This document shows, piece after piece, positions 37,231 to 46,233 of a DNA stretch of 64,000 nt. The notes beneath the pieces are model-generated. The model worked only from the letters and a program-made list of their open reading frames with translations, was not told the origin of the DNA and made no database searches. A program made the position numbers and the translations under genes. Origin of the DNA: Peribacillus simplex NBRC 15720 = DSM 1321 (GTDB lineage Bacteria; Bacillota; Bacilli; Bacillales; DSM-1321); the NCBI RefSeq assembly GCF_002243645.1, contig NZ_CP017704.1, positions 1,651,501-1,715,500 on the forward strand, in the 5' to 3' direction. Position 1 is the stretch's first letter, and the number at the start of each line of letters is the position of its first letter.

Positions 37231-38237
37231 GAAAATGCTTTCCCTCCTTTACGGACGATTAGGAGGAAGAAAGGTAAACCAATCATCGCAACAACCGCTA
37301 CCACAGGTGTTTCATATGGAGAATTGATTGTACGGCCGATCGTATCGGCCAAAAGCATGAAAGTAGCTCCTAAAATTGCGGACATGGGCAGGATGAATCG
37401 ATAATCCGTACCTACGACAGCCCGAACAATATGGGGGACCATTAACCCGATGAATACCATATTGCCAACAAGCGCAACGGCAGCTCCTGCCAGAAGAATG
37501 ATGACTACGAAGAGAACAGCCTTTATTTGTGTTGTCTTTTGACCTAATCCTACCGCCACTTCTTCACTTAAGCTAAGTATGGTGAGCTGTCTGGAAAAGA
37601 TAAGGGAGATCAGGATGCCTATTATAATGAACGGGACGATTACACGAAGCTGACCCCATGATGTTCCGATATTCCCGCCTGCAGTCCACATCGATACATC
37701 TTTTGATACTTTGAAATAAATGCCGACACCTTGCGAAACGGCAAATAGGAATGCAGAGACTGCAGCACCAGCCAATACGATCCGTAAAGGAGAAAAACCA
37801 CCCTTCTTCATCGCAGCAATGCCAAAAACCATGGTTGCCCCCACAGCGGCACCTATAAAACACGCAGTCATAATCCCTAAGTTATTAGCTGCTGGAATAA
37901 ATGCCAAAGTAATGGCCAGACCCGCATTGGCTCCTGCCGTCAACCCAAGCAGCCCCGGATCAGCAAGTGGATTCCTAGTCATTCCCTGCATGATGGCACC
38001 AGAAACGGAAAGTGCTGCACCAACAAAGATTGCCCCAACTTCACGAGGGAATCGGATTTCCCGAATGATTGAAATCTTTTCACCGGTAGCATCTGATGTC
38101 AGGGCTTGCCAGACATCTTTTACGGTAACATCAGCCGCACCAAATGCCATAGAAATAATGAACATGGCTATGAATAGTGCAATCCCTATGATCAGTTTAT
38201 ATATAAATGGGATGAAACGTTGATTTTCATTAGTCAT
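37227..38237 (-). CDS. Ferric siderophore ABC permease, FecCD family (first subunit)
   Basis: Membrane subunit of 336 residues and partner of the following permease. It contains EIRFPREVGAIFVGAALSVSG followed by MTRNPLADP, then VALVGNMVFIGLMVPHI and LADTIGR, all diagnostic for FecCD importers. It lies 66 bases after the binding-protein gene, with a hairpin in the gap that may set a lower expression level for the permeases. Confidence 0.9.
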   Translation of the reverse strand: MTNENQRFIPFIYKLIIGIALFIAMFIISMAFGAADVTVKDVWQALTSDATGEKISIIREIRFPREVGAIFVGAALSVSGAIMQGMTRNPLADPGLLGLTAGANAGLAITLAFIPAANNLGIMTACFIGAAVGATMVFGIAAMKKGGFSPLRIVLAGAAVSAFLFAVSQGVGIYFKVSKDVSMWTAGGNIGTSWGQLRVIVPFIIIGILISLIFSRQLTILSLSEEVAVGLGQKTTQIKAVLFVVIILLAGAAVALVGNMVFIGLMVPHIVRAVVGTDYRFILPMSAILGATFMLLADTIGRTINSPYETPVVAVVAMIGLPFFLLIVRKGGKAFS

Positions 38238-38270
38238 CTGTCTCTCTCATCTCTTTTTTATAGAATAAAA

Positions 38271-38294
38271 GGAGAGGAATTGGAATCCCTCTCC
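38271..38294 (-). terminator. Intercistronic hairpin between binding protein and permease genes
   Basis: GGAGAGG / CCTCTCC stem followed by TTTTATT on the minus strand. Such partial terminators or RNA-stabilising hairpins commonly follow binding-protein genes in ABC operons. Confidence 0.5.
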
Positions 38295-38303
38295 CTCGCT
38301 GTA

Positions 38304-39224
38304 TTATTTTCCAAGAAAACTTTTGGAAAAGAAGTCTAATTGGTAATCTAATGTTATTGGATCATTGAAGTAGAATTTTTTTGCATCAGCTTCATATAGT
38401 TTATTGTTTTTAACGGCAGGTATGTTTTTAAACGTATCTGTTTGTTGGAATGAATTGTCCTGATCTTTGTTATTGCTCAAAATCACATAATCACCGGCAT
38501 AGTCTTTCAGGACTTCTAATGATAAGGCAAAGTAACCATCTTTCAATGCCACTTCTTTTACCTTTTCAGGCATGCCCAATTTCATTTCTTGATAAAGGAT
38601 TTCCGTTCCACGGCCCCAATTATCGCCGTATACATAGAACTGTTTGTCAAACTTTTCGAAAACGGAGACGGTAGCATCTTCTCCAATTTTAGCCTTAATT
38701 TCATCACCAGTTGTTTTTGCCCGTTTTTTGAAATCATCCACCCATGCTTGAGCTTCTTTTTCTTTATTCAAAAGTTTACCGATTTCTACATGTTGTGTTA
38801 AATAGTCCACTTTTCCATATGTATACGTTACAGTTGGAGCAATTTCCTTTAATTTATCGACATTTTTAATCGTTGATAAACCAATGATTAAATCCGGATT
38901 CAACTCGATGATCTTTTCCAGGTTTTCGTCCGTCACTTCTTCAACATCTTTTAACTCTTTAAAATTCGGGTTCATTTTAGACCAGGAATCAACCCCTACA
39001 AGGTTAACATCCAAAGCCATTACGTTACCTGCGAAAGAAGATAGTACTAAAACACGCTGAGGATCTGCCGGAACTTCAACAGGACCATTTTCAGATTGAT
39101 ATGTGATGGTACCTGATTTTTCCTTTTTGGAAGCGGAGCTTTTTTCTTTTTCGGTAGACTCGTTACCACAAGCACTAATAATTAACACTAACAGCAGTAT
39201 AAACGGGATCAATATCTTTTTCAT
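38304..39224 (-). CDS. Ferric siderophore-binding lipoprotein (FpuA/FhuD-like)
   Basis: Substrate-binding lipoprotein of 306 residues. Signal sequence with lipobox ISAC (Cys19), a Ser/Lys/Glu linker, then a class III periplasmic-binding fold: VPADPQRVLVLSSFAGNVMAL, LNPDLIIGLS, and GDNWGRGTEI in the second lobe. By memory it is closest to the FpuA petrobactin-type and other hydroxamate binders of Bacillus; the ligand is an inference. The start lies 50 bases inside the end of the ATPase gene, an unusually long overlap. AAAAGGAG precedes the ATG by 12 bases. Confidence 0.88.
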   Translation of the reverse strand: MKKILIPFILLLVLIISACGNESTEKEKSSASKKEKSGTITYQSENGPVEVPADPQRVLVLSSFAGNVMALDVNLVGVDSWSKMNPNFKELKDVEEVTDENLEKIIELNPDLIIGLSTIKNVDKLKEIAPTVTYTYGKVDYLTQHVEIGKLLNKEKEAQAWVDDFKKRAKTTGDEIKAKIGEDATVSVFEKFDKQFYVYGDNWGRGTEILYQEMKLGMPEKVKEVALKDGYFALSLEVLKDYAGDYVILSNNKDQDNSFQQTDTFKNIPAVKNNKLYEADAKKFYFNDPITLDYQLDFFSKSFLGK

Positions 39225-40023
39225 TTGTTTTCAAATCTCCTTTTAATAAATTGTATGTGCTGCACATTGGTTTGTTTGTTCGTTGATCTCGTCCGATTAC
39301 CGCATCAATATGGAATACTTCCTTAAGCACTTCATGAGTGATGACTTCTTCACAATCTCCAGCTTTGACTATTTCACCGTCCTTTAAGGCAATGATATAG
39401 TCGGCAAAGCGAGCAGCTTGATTCAAATCATGAAGAACCATGACAATTGTACGTCCCTGTTCTACATTCAGCCTCTGTAATAATTCCAGAACCTCCAGTT
39501 GATGCGCCATATCCAAATAGGTGGTAGGCTCATCAAGGAAGATGATTTCCGTTTCCTGGGCAAGGGCCATGGCAATCCAAACACGCTGGCGCTGACCTCC
39601 TGATAGAGCATCCACCGGACGGAACTTGAAGTCTTTCGTGCCGGTCACTTCAAGTGCCCAATCAATCACATCATAGTCTTTTTGGGTCAGGCGCCCAAAA
39701 CCTTTTTGATAGGGAAAGCGCCCATATGATACGAGCTCCCCAACCGTCAATCCGCTTGCACTCTCAGGTGTCTGCGGAAGTATGGCCATTTTTCTTGCAA
39801 GGATCTTAGTGCTTTCTTTTGAGATATTCACCCCATCTAAAACAACCGTACCTGATTGATTTGGAATGATTCTGGTGATCGCTTTCAAAAGTGTCGATTT
39901 CCCACATCCATTTGAACCGATGATCGTTGTGATTTTTTTATCTGGAATTTTCACACTGAGATCTTTTACAATTAAACGTTCACCATAACCAATATTCAAA
40001 TTCTCTGTATATAGGCGAACCAT
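39175..40023 (-). CDS. Ferric siderophore ABC transporter ATPase (FecE/YusV-like)
   Basis: ATP-binding subunit of 282 residues. Walker A GSNGCGKS at 36-43, Q-loop ILPQTPE, ABC signature LSGGQ at 140-144, Walker B IIFLDEP at 160-166 and the switch histidine in VLHDLNQA. First gene of the operon, behind a Fur box; GGAGG precedes the ATG. The last 16 or so codons overlap the binding-protein gene in another frame, so the C-terminal tail may be a late extension. YusV serves several siderophore importers in B. subtilis. Confidence 0.92.
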   Translation of the reverse strand: MVRLYTENLNIGYGERLIVKDLSVKIPDKKITTIIGSNGCGKSTLLKAITRIIPNQSGTVVLDGVNISKESTKILARKMAILPQTPESASGLTVGELVSYGRFPYQKGFGRLTQKDYDVIDWALEVTGTKDFKFRPVDALSGGQRQRVWIAMALAQETEIIFLDEPTTYLDMAHQLEVLELLQRLNVEQGRTIVMVLHDLNQAARFADYIIALKDGEIVKAGDCEEVITHEVLKEVFHIDAVIGRDQRTNKPMCSTYNLLKGDLKTNEKDIDPVYTAVSVNY

Positions 40024-40068
40024 TTTTTAACCTCCATTTACTGAAAAATAGGTAAGTAAAAACTCAAA

Positions 40069-40083
40069 TGAAAATGATTATCA
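40069..40083. promoter_or_regulatory. Fur box
   Basis: TGAAAATGATTATCA matches the 7-1-7 Bacillus Fur consensus TGATAATNATTATCA at 14 of 15 positions, 46 bases before the ATPase start. It predicts iron repression of the whole importer operon. Confidence 0.85.
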
Positions 40084-40207
40084 TTATCCACTACTTAATT
40101 ACTATAATTCTATCTAAATATATTGTCAATGGTAATTTCATGGGTATATAAGAAGAAATTCTGCTAGGATTTTTTGAGCCGAGCCGTATTTACCAACTAA
40201 CAAATGA

Positions 40208-40252
40208 AAACAGTAAAGACCCCGGAAACATTTCCGGGATCTTTACTGTTTG
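40208..40252 (-). terminator. Terminator after nfrA
   Basis: AAACAGTAAAGACCCCGGAAA pairs with TTTCCGGG-TCTTTACTGTTT with one extra base; almost symmetric, so it may also act on the + strand. Confidence 0.8.
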
Positions 40253-40327
40253 GCTCATAATGCAGGATTTTGAAAAATGTCCCTCATGGGAACGGGCAAG
40301 AATATTCCTAAAGGACATTTTCATCAA

Positions 40328-41077
40328 TCAATGTTTCTTAAATCCTTGTTTCTCCACGTAATCTTTCATGTACAACCTACTTTTCTTTCCAAGCATGCCA
40401 GCCATTTGCTCGGTCCAGGTGTCTTTTCGTTTACCTTTAGTACGACGCTCGTAATAACTGGAAATCGTTTCATTATACTCTTCAAGTTGTCCGATGAACT
40501 CCTGCTTATCCTCCTGATATCCATTTTCATGATAGATATTGGACAGCGGCAAACGCGGCTTTTTATCCGAACGGTTTTTCGGATATCCGACCACTAGAGC
40601 GAATAATGGTATAACGCGATGCGGTATATTCAAAATCCTTGAAACTTCCGAGAGATTATTGCGGATCCCGCCTATATAGCAAATGCCAAGATCCATCGAT
40701 TCTGCTGCCAATGCTGCATTTTGAGCCGCAAGAGCAGCGTCAATACAGGCAACCATGAATTTCTCGGTACTTTCAATCGATTCAGACAGGTCCGTGTTTT
40801 CCATTTCGGAAACCATATCCTGACGATATAAATCGGCGCAAAAGACGAATAGATGTCCATTCTTCTCTACATAAGATTGTGGTCCGGCAAGTTCAGCAAG
40901 CTTGGCTTTCTTTTCCGGATCGGTTACCCCTATGATTGAATACGCTTGAATATAACTTGAAGTCGATGCAGCTTGGGCACATTCCACAATCGTATTGATT
41001 TGCTCCTCAGACAATGGCTTGTCCTCAAAAGAACGAATGGAACGGTGATCTAAAATCTTCTCAATAATATTATTCAA
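40328..41077 (-). CDS. nfrA: FMN-dependent NADPH oxidoreductase NfrA
   Basis: Nitroreductase-family flavoenzyme of 249 residues. HRSIRSF near 11-17 binds FMN phosphate; AAQASSTSSYIQAY-type (AAQAASTSSYIQAYSIIGV) and GICYIGGIRNNL are family blocks, and the C-terminal YYERRTKGKRKDTW matches the B. subtilis NfrA1 tail. The TTG at 41077 has GGGGTG six bases ahead and gives MNNIIEKIL, aligning with known NfrA starts; the GTG three codons upstream is less likely. It reduces FMN, nitro compounds and quinones under stress. Monocistronic. Confidence 0.92.
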   Translation of the reverse strand: MNNIIEKILDHRSIRSFEDKPLSEEQINTIVECAQAASTSSYIQAYSIIGVTDPEKKAKLAELAGPQSYVEKNGHLFVFCADLYRQDMVSEMENTDLSESIESTEKFMVACIDAALAAQNAALAAESMDLGICYIGGIRNNLSEVSRILNIPHRVIPLFALVVGYPKNRSDKKPRLPLSNIYHENGYQEDKQEFIGQLEEYNETISSYYERRTKGKRKDTWTEQMAGMLGKKSRLYMKDYVEKQGFKKH

Positions 41078-41163
41078 TGCTCCCACCCCTAATGAATATG
41101 TAAAGTAAAGTATCCATCATCGGGGCTGAAATACCCCCGATGACAATATGGCATTGATGAAAC

Positions 41164-41652
41164 TCAACCTTTTGTTTTCAAATCCAATTCACGGTAATTT
41201 TGCTGTCTCAGTGCTTCATAAACCAAGATGGCAGCCGTGTTCGACAGATTTAGGGAACGTACTTTATCCGTCATTGGAATCCGCAGGCACCGATCCATAT
41301 TTTCTTGGATCAGCTCTTTCGGGAGACCTGTCGTTTCACGGCCAAAAATGAAGAATATCTCACTGTCTTGATCACTGTAATCGAAGCTGGAATGCGGCTG
41401 CTCTCCGAATTTCGTTAAGTAATAAAATTCACCGCCGGCATTTCTTTCATAAAACTCTTCTAACGAATCATAATAATGGATCTTTACATTTTCCCAGTAA
41501 TCGAGCCCGGCACGTTTGAGCTGTTTGTCATCCGTTGAGAAACCGAGTGGGCGAATGAGATGTAAAGACGTATCCGTCCCTGCACACGTTCTTGCGATAT
41601 TACCTGTATTTGCTGGAATCTGTGGTTGATATAAAACTACATGTATTGACAC
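41164..41652 (-). CDS. trmL: tRNA (cytidine/uridine(34)-2'-O)-methyltransferase TrmL
   Basis: SPOUT methyltransferase of 162 residues, modifying the wobble ribose of certain tRNA-Leu species. N-terminal LYQPQIPANTGNIARTC, then FGRETTGLP (SAM knot), the IPM block and RSLNLSNTAAILVYEAL form the trefoil-knot signature. Called CspR in older Bacillus annotation. It is full length. It lies with the amidase-domain gene and queG, as in B. subtilis. Confidence 0.95.
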   Translation of the reverse strand: MSIHVVLYQPQIPANTGNIARTCAGTDTSLHLIRPLGFSTDDKQLKRAGLDYWENVKIHYYDSLEEFYERNAGGEFYYLTKFGEQPHSSFDYSDQDSEIFFIFGRETTGLPKELIQENMDRCLRIPMTDKVRSLNLSNTAAILVYEALRQQNYRELDLKTKG

Positions 41653-41719
41653 TTCTTTTTCACCTCTAGTTTGAACTTCACCTTAATTATAGCATTAAAC
41701 AAAAAAGACTAAAAACCAA

Positions 41720-42583
41720 TCACCTTCCATCCAAGATCACAAAGAATTTATAAACGATGTTCGGTGTATACCTGGTTGAATCCTCATATGTCCAATACCG
41801 GTGACGGCTGTTCATCGTATGTGCATTCACAAGCGGCACCCCGTCCTGATCCTTCGCCGTTACGATCAAGTTATGATCAAACCGTCCGTCCCCTTCGAAA
41901 TCTATGCAGAGGATATCACCCAAATTCAGTTCCTTGGCCGACCCCACCTGCTTTGTCCTGATGGCATTCCCGGCTCTGAGCAGATGATATAAAGAATGGG
42001 CCGTCGTCCATGTGTAACTCCAGCTTTTCCCTCTTATCCACCATCCCTTACTTTTGTTTGGCGCCCCCCACATCGGTATTCCTCCCGCATGTAAACATTG
42101 TGAAATGTAATTCGTACAATCATCAGTGAATTTATGATAAGCCGGATTGAATTCGTTCCACCAACGCTCGGCATATTGGACGGCCTTCATTCGATCATAC
42201 TTATATGCGAGACGCTCTGCGCCTGGATCACATTTTGGCGGTGCCTCTTCGGTTTCAAAACTGGGAATCAGCTCACGTTCATCCACTATATATCCATTTC
42301 GAAACCGTGCCTCCCTTTCTTCCATTTCTTCTTCTATATAAAAGGAATCCTCCTGTTTCAATAAATATTGCAGGTGCACATGATATGTCAGGACTGTATC
42401 ACTGTCTTCCTTCCTCTTCGAATGAACCTTGCCTGCCGCATTCACCCGGACAATTTCCGCAGCGCGGTTCCTCATCAATTCCTTTTTCAAATGTAACTTC
42501 CTTTCACTCCGCTCCAGATCATCGGAAGTATAAAACTCCACTCTTTCTTGTAAAAGGCGTTGCAATTGTTCCCTCAAGTTCAT
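41720..42583 (-). CDS. Amidase-domain protein (YhbB-like)
   Basis: Protein of 287 residues. The C-terminal half is a putative amidase domain (Amidase_6): YDRMKAVQYAERWWNEFNP, DDCTNYISQCLHAGG with the likely catalytic Cys, GWWIRGKSWSYTW, and FDHNLIVTAKD supplying the His. The N-terminal part is charged and helical with no signal peptide, so it is either cytosolic or coat-associated. Several starts are possible; the ATG at 42583 sits just behind AAGGAGG (a TTG two codons later has better spacing). B. subtilis YhbB, next to queG, has the same layout. Confidence 0.8.
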   Translation of the reverse strand: MNLREQLQRLLQERVEFYTSDDLERSERKLHLKKELMRNRAAEIVRVNAAGKVHSKRKEDSDTVLTYHVHLQYLLKQEDSFYIEEEMEEREARFRNGYIVDERELIPSFETEEAPPKCDPGAERLAYKYDRMKAVQYAERWWNEFNPAYHKFTDDCTNYISQCLHAGGIPMWGAPNKSKGWWIRGKSWSYTWTTAHSLYHLLRAGNAIRTKQVGSAKELNLGDILCIDFEGDGRFDHNLIVTAKDQDGVPLVNAHTMNSRHRYWTYEDSTRYTPNIVYKFFVILDGR

Positions 42584-42729
42584 GCCCTCCTTCTTACCAT
42601 CTATGCTAATGTGTATGTATGAGGGCATGACAAAAACACAACTTCATAAAATGTGGGGGTTTCAATCGACTTTAAGTCTTAAGAAATTACTATAAAGATT
42701 TTCTTGAAGGCACCGGAATATCTAAATCA

Positions 42730-42766
42730 AAAAAAAACCGCCCCATTAATATTTAACGGAGCGGCT
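42730..42766 (-). terminator. Terminator after queG
   Basis: AGCCGCTCC / GGGGCGGTT stem with a G-T pair, an AT-rich loop and nine Ts on the minus strand. Confidence 0.8.
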
Positions 42767-42778
42767 ACATCTTATATA

Positions 42779-43918
42779 TCATTTTGTTTCCAAGGTAAAC
42801 TGCAGTCCTTTCTCAATTTCCGCCAGTACCTCTTCATCCGTTTCCTTCATTCGTGCTTCTTCCAGAATGGAAACGGCCTGCTTCCGGCCGATTTTCCCAA
42901 CTGCCCAGGCCGCCGTTCCCCTTATGACAGGCCGCGGATCATCCTTCATCACCTGTATCAATTGGGGCAATGCCGTTTCATCTTTGAAGTGGGCCAATGC
43001 TAAAATGGCATTTCGTTGGATTGGTTTTTTTCCGCGCCAAGAGCCAGATACATGGCCGTATGTCTCTTTAAAGTCTCGATTTGAAATCGTAAGCAGTGGC
43101 TTCAACAGCGGTTTCGCAAGCTCAGGGTCGGGTTCCATCTCTTCATGAAAATGAAAATCCATTCCTTTGTTTTTCGGACAAACAGTCTGGCATGTATCAC
43201 ACCCATACAAACGATTGCCTATTTTTGTCCTGAACTCATCAGGAAGGAAACCTTTTGTCTGCGTTAAGAACGCAATGCAACGCTTGGAATTTAGCTGCCC
43301 GCCCTGAACGAGCGCACCAGTCGGGCAAACATCGACACATTTATTGCATGTCCCGCATTGATCTTCCATCGGTTGATCCGGTTCAAATGGCAGGTTGGTA
43401 ATCATGTCGCCCAAGTATACATAAGACCCGAATTCCGGAGTGATGATCATACTATTTTTTGCACTCCAGCCAATTCCTGCACGCTCAGCCACTGCCCTAT
43501 CTGATAATTCACCCGTATCAACCATGGACTTCGTCACTGCCCCGGGCACTTTATCTTTAATGAAATCCTCAAGTAACTGCAATTTATTACGAAGAACGGT
43601 ATGATAATCCGTTCCCCAAGAAGCCCGGCAAAAGATCCCACGGCGCTCACTTTTTGTACTTTGCGGAGCATCCTTCAATTTCGAAGGATAAGCAAGTGCA
43701 ATCGAAATGATGGATTGCGGTTTATCGAATATCAATTCAGGCATGACCCTTTTTTCTATATCGGCTTCTTCAAACCCTGACTGATAATCAAGTTCCTGTT
43801 GACGTATCAGCCGACCTTTCAATTCGGTAAAGGCCGTGGCTGACGTAAAGCCGATTTTATCAATGCCGATTTCCTTACTATATAAAATCACTTCTTGCTT
43901 GAATGTGTTCATATCCAT
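42779..43918 (-). CDS. queG: Epoxyqueuosine reductase QueG
   Basis: Cobalamin- and 4Fe-4S-dependent enzyme of 379 residues doing the last step of queuosine synthesis in tRNA. The catalytic Asp lies in VDTGEL; cluster cysteines are CGTCNKCVDVCP (about 188-199), a lone Cys in SKRCIAF and CDTCQTVCP (about 240-248). The C-terminus adds HEAT-like repeats (ALAHFKDETALPQLIQVMKD...) that hold the tRNA anticodon stem. The start at 43918 follows GGGTGAT; an ATG three codons upstream is weaker. Former name YhbA. Confidence 0.95.
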   Translation of the reverse strand: MDMNTFKQEVILYSKEIGIDKIGFTSATAFTELKGRLIRQQELDYQSGFEEADIEKRVMPELIFDKPQSIISIALAYPSKLKDAPQSTKSERRGIFCRASWGTDYHTVLRNKLQLLEDFIKDKVPGAVTKSMVDTGELSDRAVAERAGIGWSAKNSMIITPEFGSYVYLGDMITNLPFEPDQPMEDQCGTCNKCVDVCPTGALVQGGQLNSKRCIAFLTQTKGFLPDEFRTKIGNRLYGCDTCQTVCPKNKGMDFHFHEEMEPDPELAKPLLKPLLTISNRDFKETYGHVSGSWRGKKPIQRNAILALAHFKDETALPQLIQVMKDDPRPVIRGTAAWAVGKIGRKQAVSILEEARMKETDEEVLAEIEKGLQFTLETK

Positions 43919-44023
43919 ATAAATCACCCACGTTCATTCAGTATTCCCATTGAAGCTTGAATCCATTTCAAACCATTGCTATCTATGATAAACTAATTGC
44001 AATCATTTTTGGAGGTGAAACGC

Positions 44024-44692
44024 TTGGAAATTACCGTATCAGCTAATCTTAGCAGTAAAATCCCTCAATTCAAAGTTGGGATCATTACATATGAAAACAT
44101 CGAAGTAGGTCCCTCCCCACAAATGGTGAAAGGAAGACTTCAACTATTTCAGGAAGCTCTTTTCTTCGACCTTGAGGAAAAGGAATTGACCGACTTTTCC
44201 GGCATTAAAGTGTGGCGGGAGATCTTCAAGGCTTCTGGCACAAACCCGTCACGGTATCGCCCCTCCGTGGAAGCCCTTTACCGCCGCGTAAAAAAACAGA
44301 ATTACTTGACACCCATCCATTCGGCCATCGATTTGAATAACTTCTTCTCGCTGTTATATGAAGTTCCGATCGGCATTTATGATGCCGAAAAATTATCAGG
44401 AGACATCTCGATTAAGATTGGCGAGGGGGCAGATGGTTATGACGGTTTGAACGGCCGCTTGAATTCCATGGAAAATATGATTACATCAGCCGATCATGAG
44501 GGCGCATTCGGAAGCCCTTACGTTGATTCAGAACGCACGAAAGTCACAGAAGAAACGAAAAAAGCCATCCAAATCATTTATTTACAACCCAACACTCCAA
44601 TCACGGAAGCACATCAGCTAACGAAATCCTTGATGGACATGTTCCTTGAAATCCACGGTGGCGAAGGTACTTACTCTATTGTCGAAGGATAA
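44024..44692 (+). CDS. B3/B4 (tRNA-binding) domain protein
   Basis: Soluble protein of 222 residues carrying the B3/B4 domain of the phenylalanyl-tRNA synthetase beta chain as a stand-alone unit. Typical stretches are WREIFKASGTNPSRYRPSVEAL and NFFSLLYEVPIGIYDAEKL. Stand-alone B3/4 proteins may act as editing or amino-acid-binding factors; the exact role is unknown. The TTG at 44024 has GGAGGTGA five bases before it and is preferred over the ATG at 43997. It is divergent from queG. Confidence 0.85.
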   Translation: MEITVSANLSSKIPQFKVGIITYENIEVGPSPQMVKGRLQLFQEALFFDLEEKELTDFSGIKVWREIFKASGTNPSRYRPSVEALYRRVKKQNYLTPIHSAIDLNNFFSLLYEVPIGIYDAEKLSGDISIKIGEGADGYDGLNGRLNSMENMITSADHEGAFGSPYVDSERTKVTEETKKAIQIIYLQPNTPITEAHQLTKSLMDMFLEIHGGEGTYSIVEG

Positions 44693-44710
44693 ATAAAATT
44701 GAACGGAAAT

Positions 44711-44741
44711 AAACCCTTTCCACAATCGGAAGGGGTCTTTT
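44711..44741 (+). terminator. Terminator after B3/B4 gene
   Basis: AAACCCTTTCC / GGAAGGGGTC stem with a six-base loop and a short T run. Confidence 0.65.
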
Positions 44742-44756
44742 CATGATTTTATTCCG

Positions 44757-44897
44757 TTATGCTGAATAGCTTTGATTGACGCTTTTTTTCGGTATAAAAT
44801 ACATGGCAGCCATTGTAGCAATTAGTATTATTATACCTTGGGATACGAATAACAATAATCTTGATGATACCAATTCACTCAAAATGGAAAGGGGCAT
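44757..44897 (-). pseudogene. Fragment of a membrane transporter C-terminus
   Basis: Open frame coding MPLSILSELVSSRLLLFVSQ and then a hydrophobic helix plus MYFIPKKSVNQSYSA, which looks like the last helix and tail of an MFS-type exporter. The upstream coding sequence is out of frame or missing and there is no ribosome site, so I read it as a remnant. Confidence 0.35.
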
Positions 44898-45394
44898 TAA
44901 GGCTCCCTGCTGAAGAAGACTAAAATGGCGGAGTGGAAAGCAAAAAAAGCAAACACCTGTCCAAATTGATTCTACTAATGAAGGTAATCACTTTTGAACA
45001 AGTGTATGCTTTATAAAATTAGTACCATTTTTTTTAGGTATCTAAAAAAATGTCTTATTTTAAGGTTCATTCATTATACTAATGCTCCAGCTCATCAGAA
45101 ACACGACCTTTGTTACGGTAGAAGTAATCAAGACCTTCGTATTATTAATATCCATTCATCGGTTCCCTATTCTTCAACCTCTCAGCCAAATTAGTATCGA
45201 AATTGGAACAGATACCTATGCAATGGTTATCTTTGCCCATATTAATCCCCCATCCCGTCCTATCAATTCAAAGAGATGGACATGGCATTTGGACAATAAA
45301 AAAATCCCACTGTAAACAGTAGAATTCTTGTAAAAATATTTAAACGCAAAGCTTCGTTCTCCAGGTAACGAAACCCTACGTTATGAGTATGTAT
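44898..45394. other. Decayed region without intact gene
   Basis: Contains short hydrophobic out-of-frame stretches on the minus strand (for example SVPISILIWLRG near 45200) separated by stops. This fits an eroded membrane-protein gene, perhaps continuous with the transporter fragment beside it. No RNA gene seen before the tRNA. Confidence 0.3.
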
Positions 45395-45468
45395 TGGAGC
45401 GGGTGAAGGGAATCGAACCCTCATCATCAGCTTGGAAGGCTGAGGTTTTACCACTAAACTACACCCGC
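45395..45468 (-). tRNA. tRNA-Gly (TCC)
   Basis: A 74-nt cloverleaf with encoded CCA. Acceptor stem GCGGGTG/CACCCGC, D arm with TAGTTTAGTGGTAAAA, anticodon loop CTTCCAA giving anticodon TCC, and T arm GAGGGTTCGATTCCCTTC. It reads GGA and GGG glycine codons. It is a single tRNA, not part of a cluster. Confidence 0.95.
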
Positions 45469-45608
45469 ATATCCTTGTAGAACTTTGTCGAATTACTAAC
45501 AAAATTAATTATATAGTTTAATGTGAAAAAATGCAATAGTTCTTTAAAAAAAATTAATAATTAATGTATTGTAACGTTAATATATTCATTCACTCTAGTA
45601 AAGATGTT

Positions 45609-45637
45609 AAAAAGTCCCCTGATTCAGAGAACTTTTT
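45609..45637 (-). terminator. Terminator after YbjN-like gene
   Basis: AAAGTTCTCTGAATCAGGGGACTTTTT on the minus strand: a 12-bp stem with wobble or mismatch positions and a T tract. Confidence 0.6.
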
Positions 45638-45653
45638 CATCATATCTGATGAT

Positions 45654-46067
45654 TTAAGACCAAATGACTTCCATTAAACGCGGATAAACCTGCTGTGCCG
45701 TTTCAAGCAGCATGATTAACTTCCTGAAAGCCAGATCCGGTACGATATCCCCCTCAATGGAGTATGAATACCGAATGGAAATAGTCCCATTTTCTTCATA
45801 GAGCTTGGAATACCTAAAATTAGCATTATATTCATTCAACAGTGTATGTACATCCTGTTTCTTTTCAGGATTCTTCAACTCGGCGACATTAAAGCAAAAT
45901 AAGTCCGCCACATTTTCATCTTGATTGAAAGCAAATACTAAAAGGACCTTCCACCCGTCCTTTAACTTTTGCTCAGCTCTAAAAAAGGTGGTGCCATCTT
46001 CATTCAACTCATTCATATAGATTTTCTCACTAGTTAAAAAATCACGAAATTTAGCAACGTTTGACAT
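45654..46067 (-). CDS. YbjN-domain-like protein
   Basis: Cytosolic protein of 137 residues with alternating helices and strands like the type III secretion-chaperone-like YbjN fold: an N-terminal helix, VLLVFAFNQDENVADLFCFNVAEL, HTLLNEYNANFRYSKLY, ISIRYSYSIEGD and a final LETAQQVYPRLMEVIW helix. AAAGGTGATGAACC precedes the ATG. Monocistronic. Biological role unknown; the family call is by pattern only. Confidence 0.6.
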   Translation of the reverse strand: MSNVAKFRDFLTSEKIYMNELNEDGTTFFRAEQKLKDGWKVLLVFAFNQDENVADLFCFNVAELKNPEKKQDVHTLLNEYNANFRYSKLYEENGTISIRYSYSIEGDIVPDLAFRKLIMLLETAQQVYPRLMEVIWS

Positions 46068-46233
46068 GGTTCATCACCTTTCTGTTTGTAAGTACATTTT
46101 ATAATGAAATCCGGCATTTTTACAGACTTTTCTATAATCCTGCCAATTTCATCCTATTAACAGAGGCGAAGAAATCATTTATTAAATGAATGGGAGTCAA
46201 ATATGAACTCCCTTATTAGAATCAATAGATAGA

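Noticed and set aside
45082..45315. 77-codon + strand frame before the tRNA
   Set aside because: No ribosome site, and composition fits antisense of a decayed membrane-protein gene.
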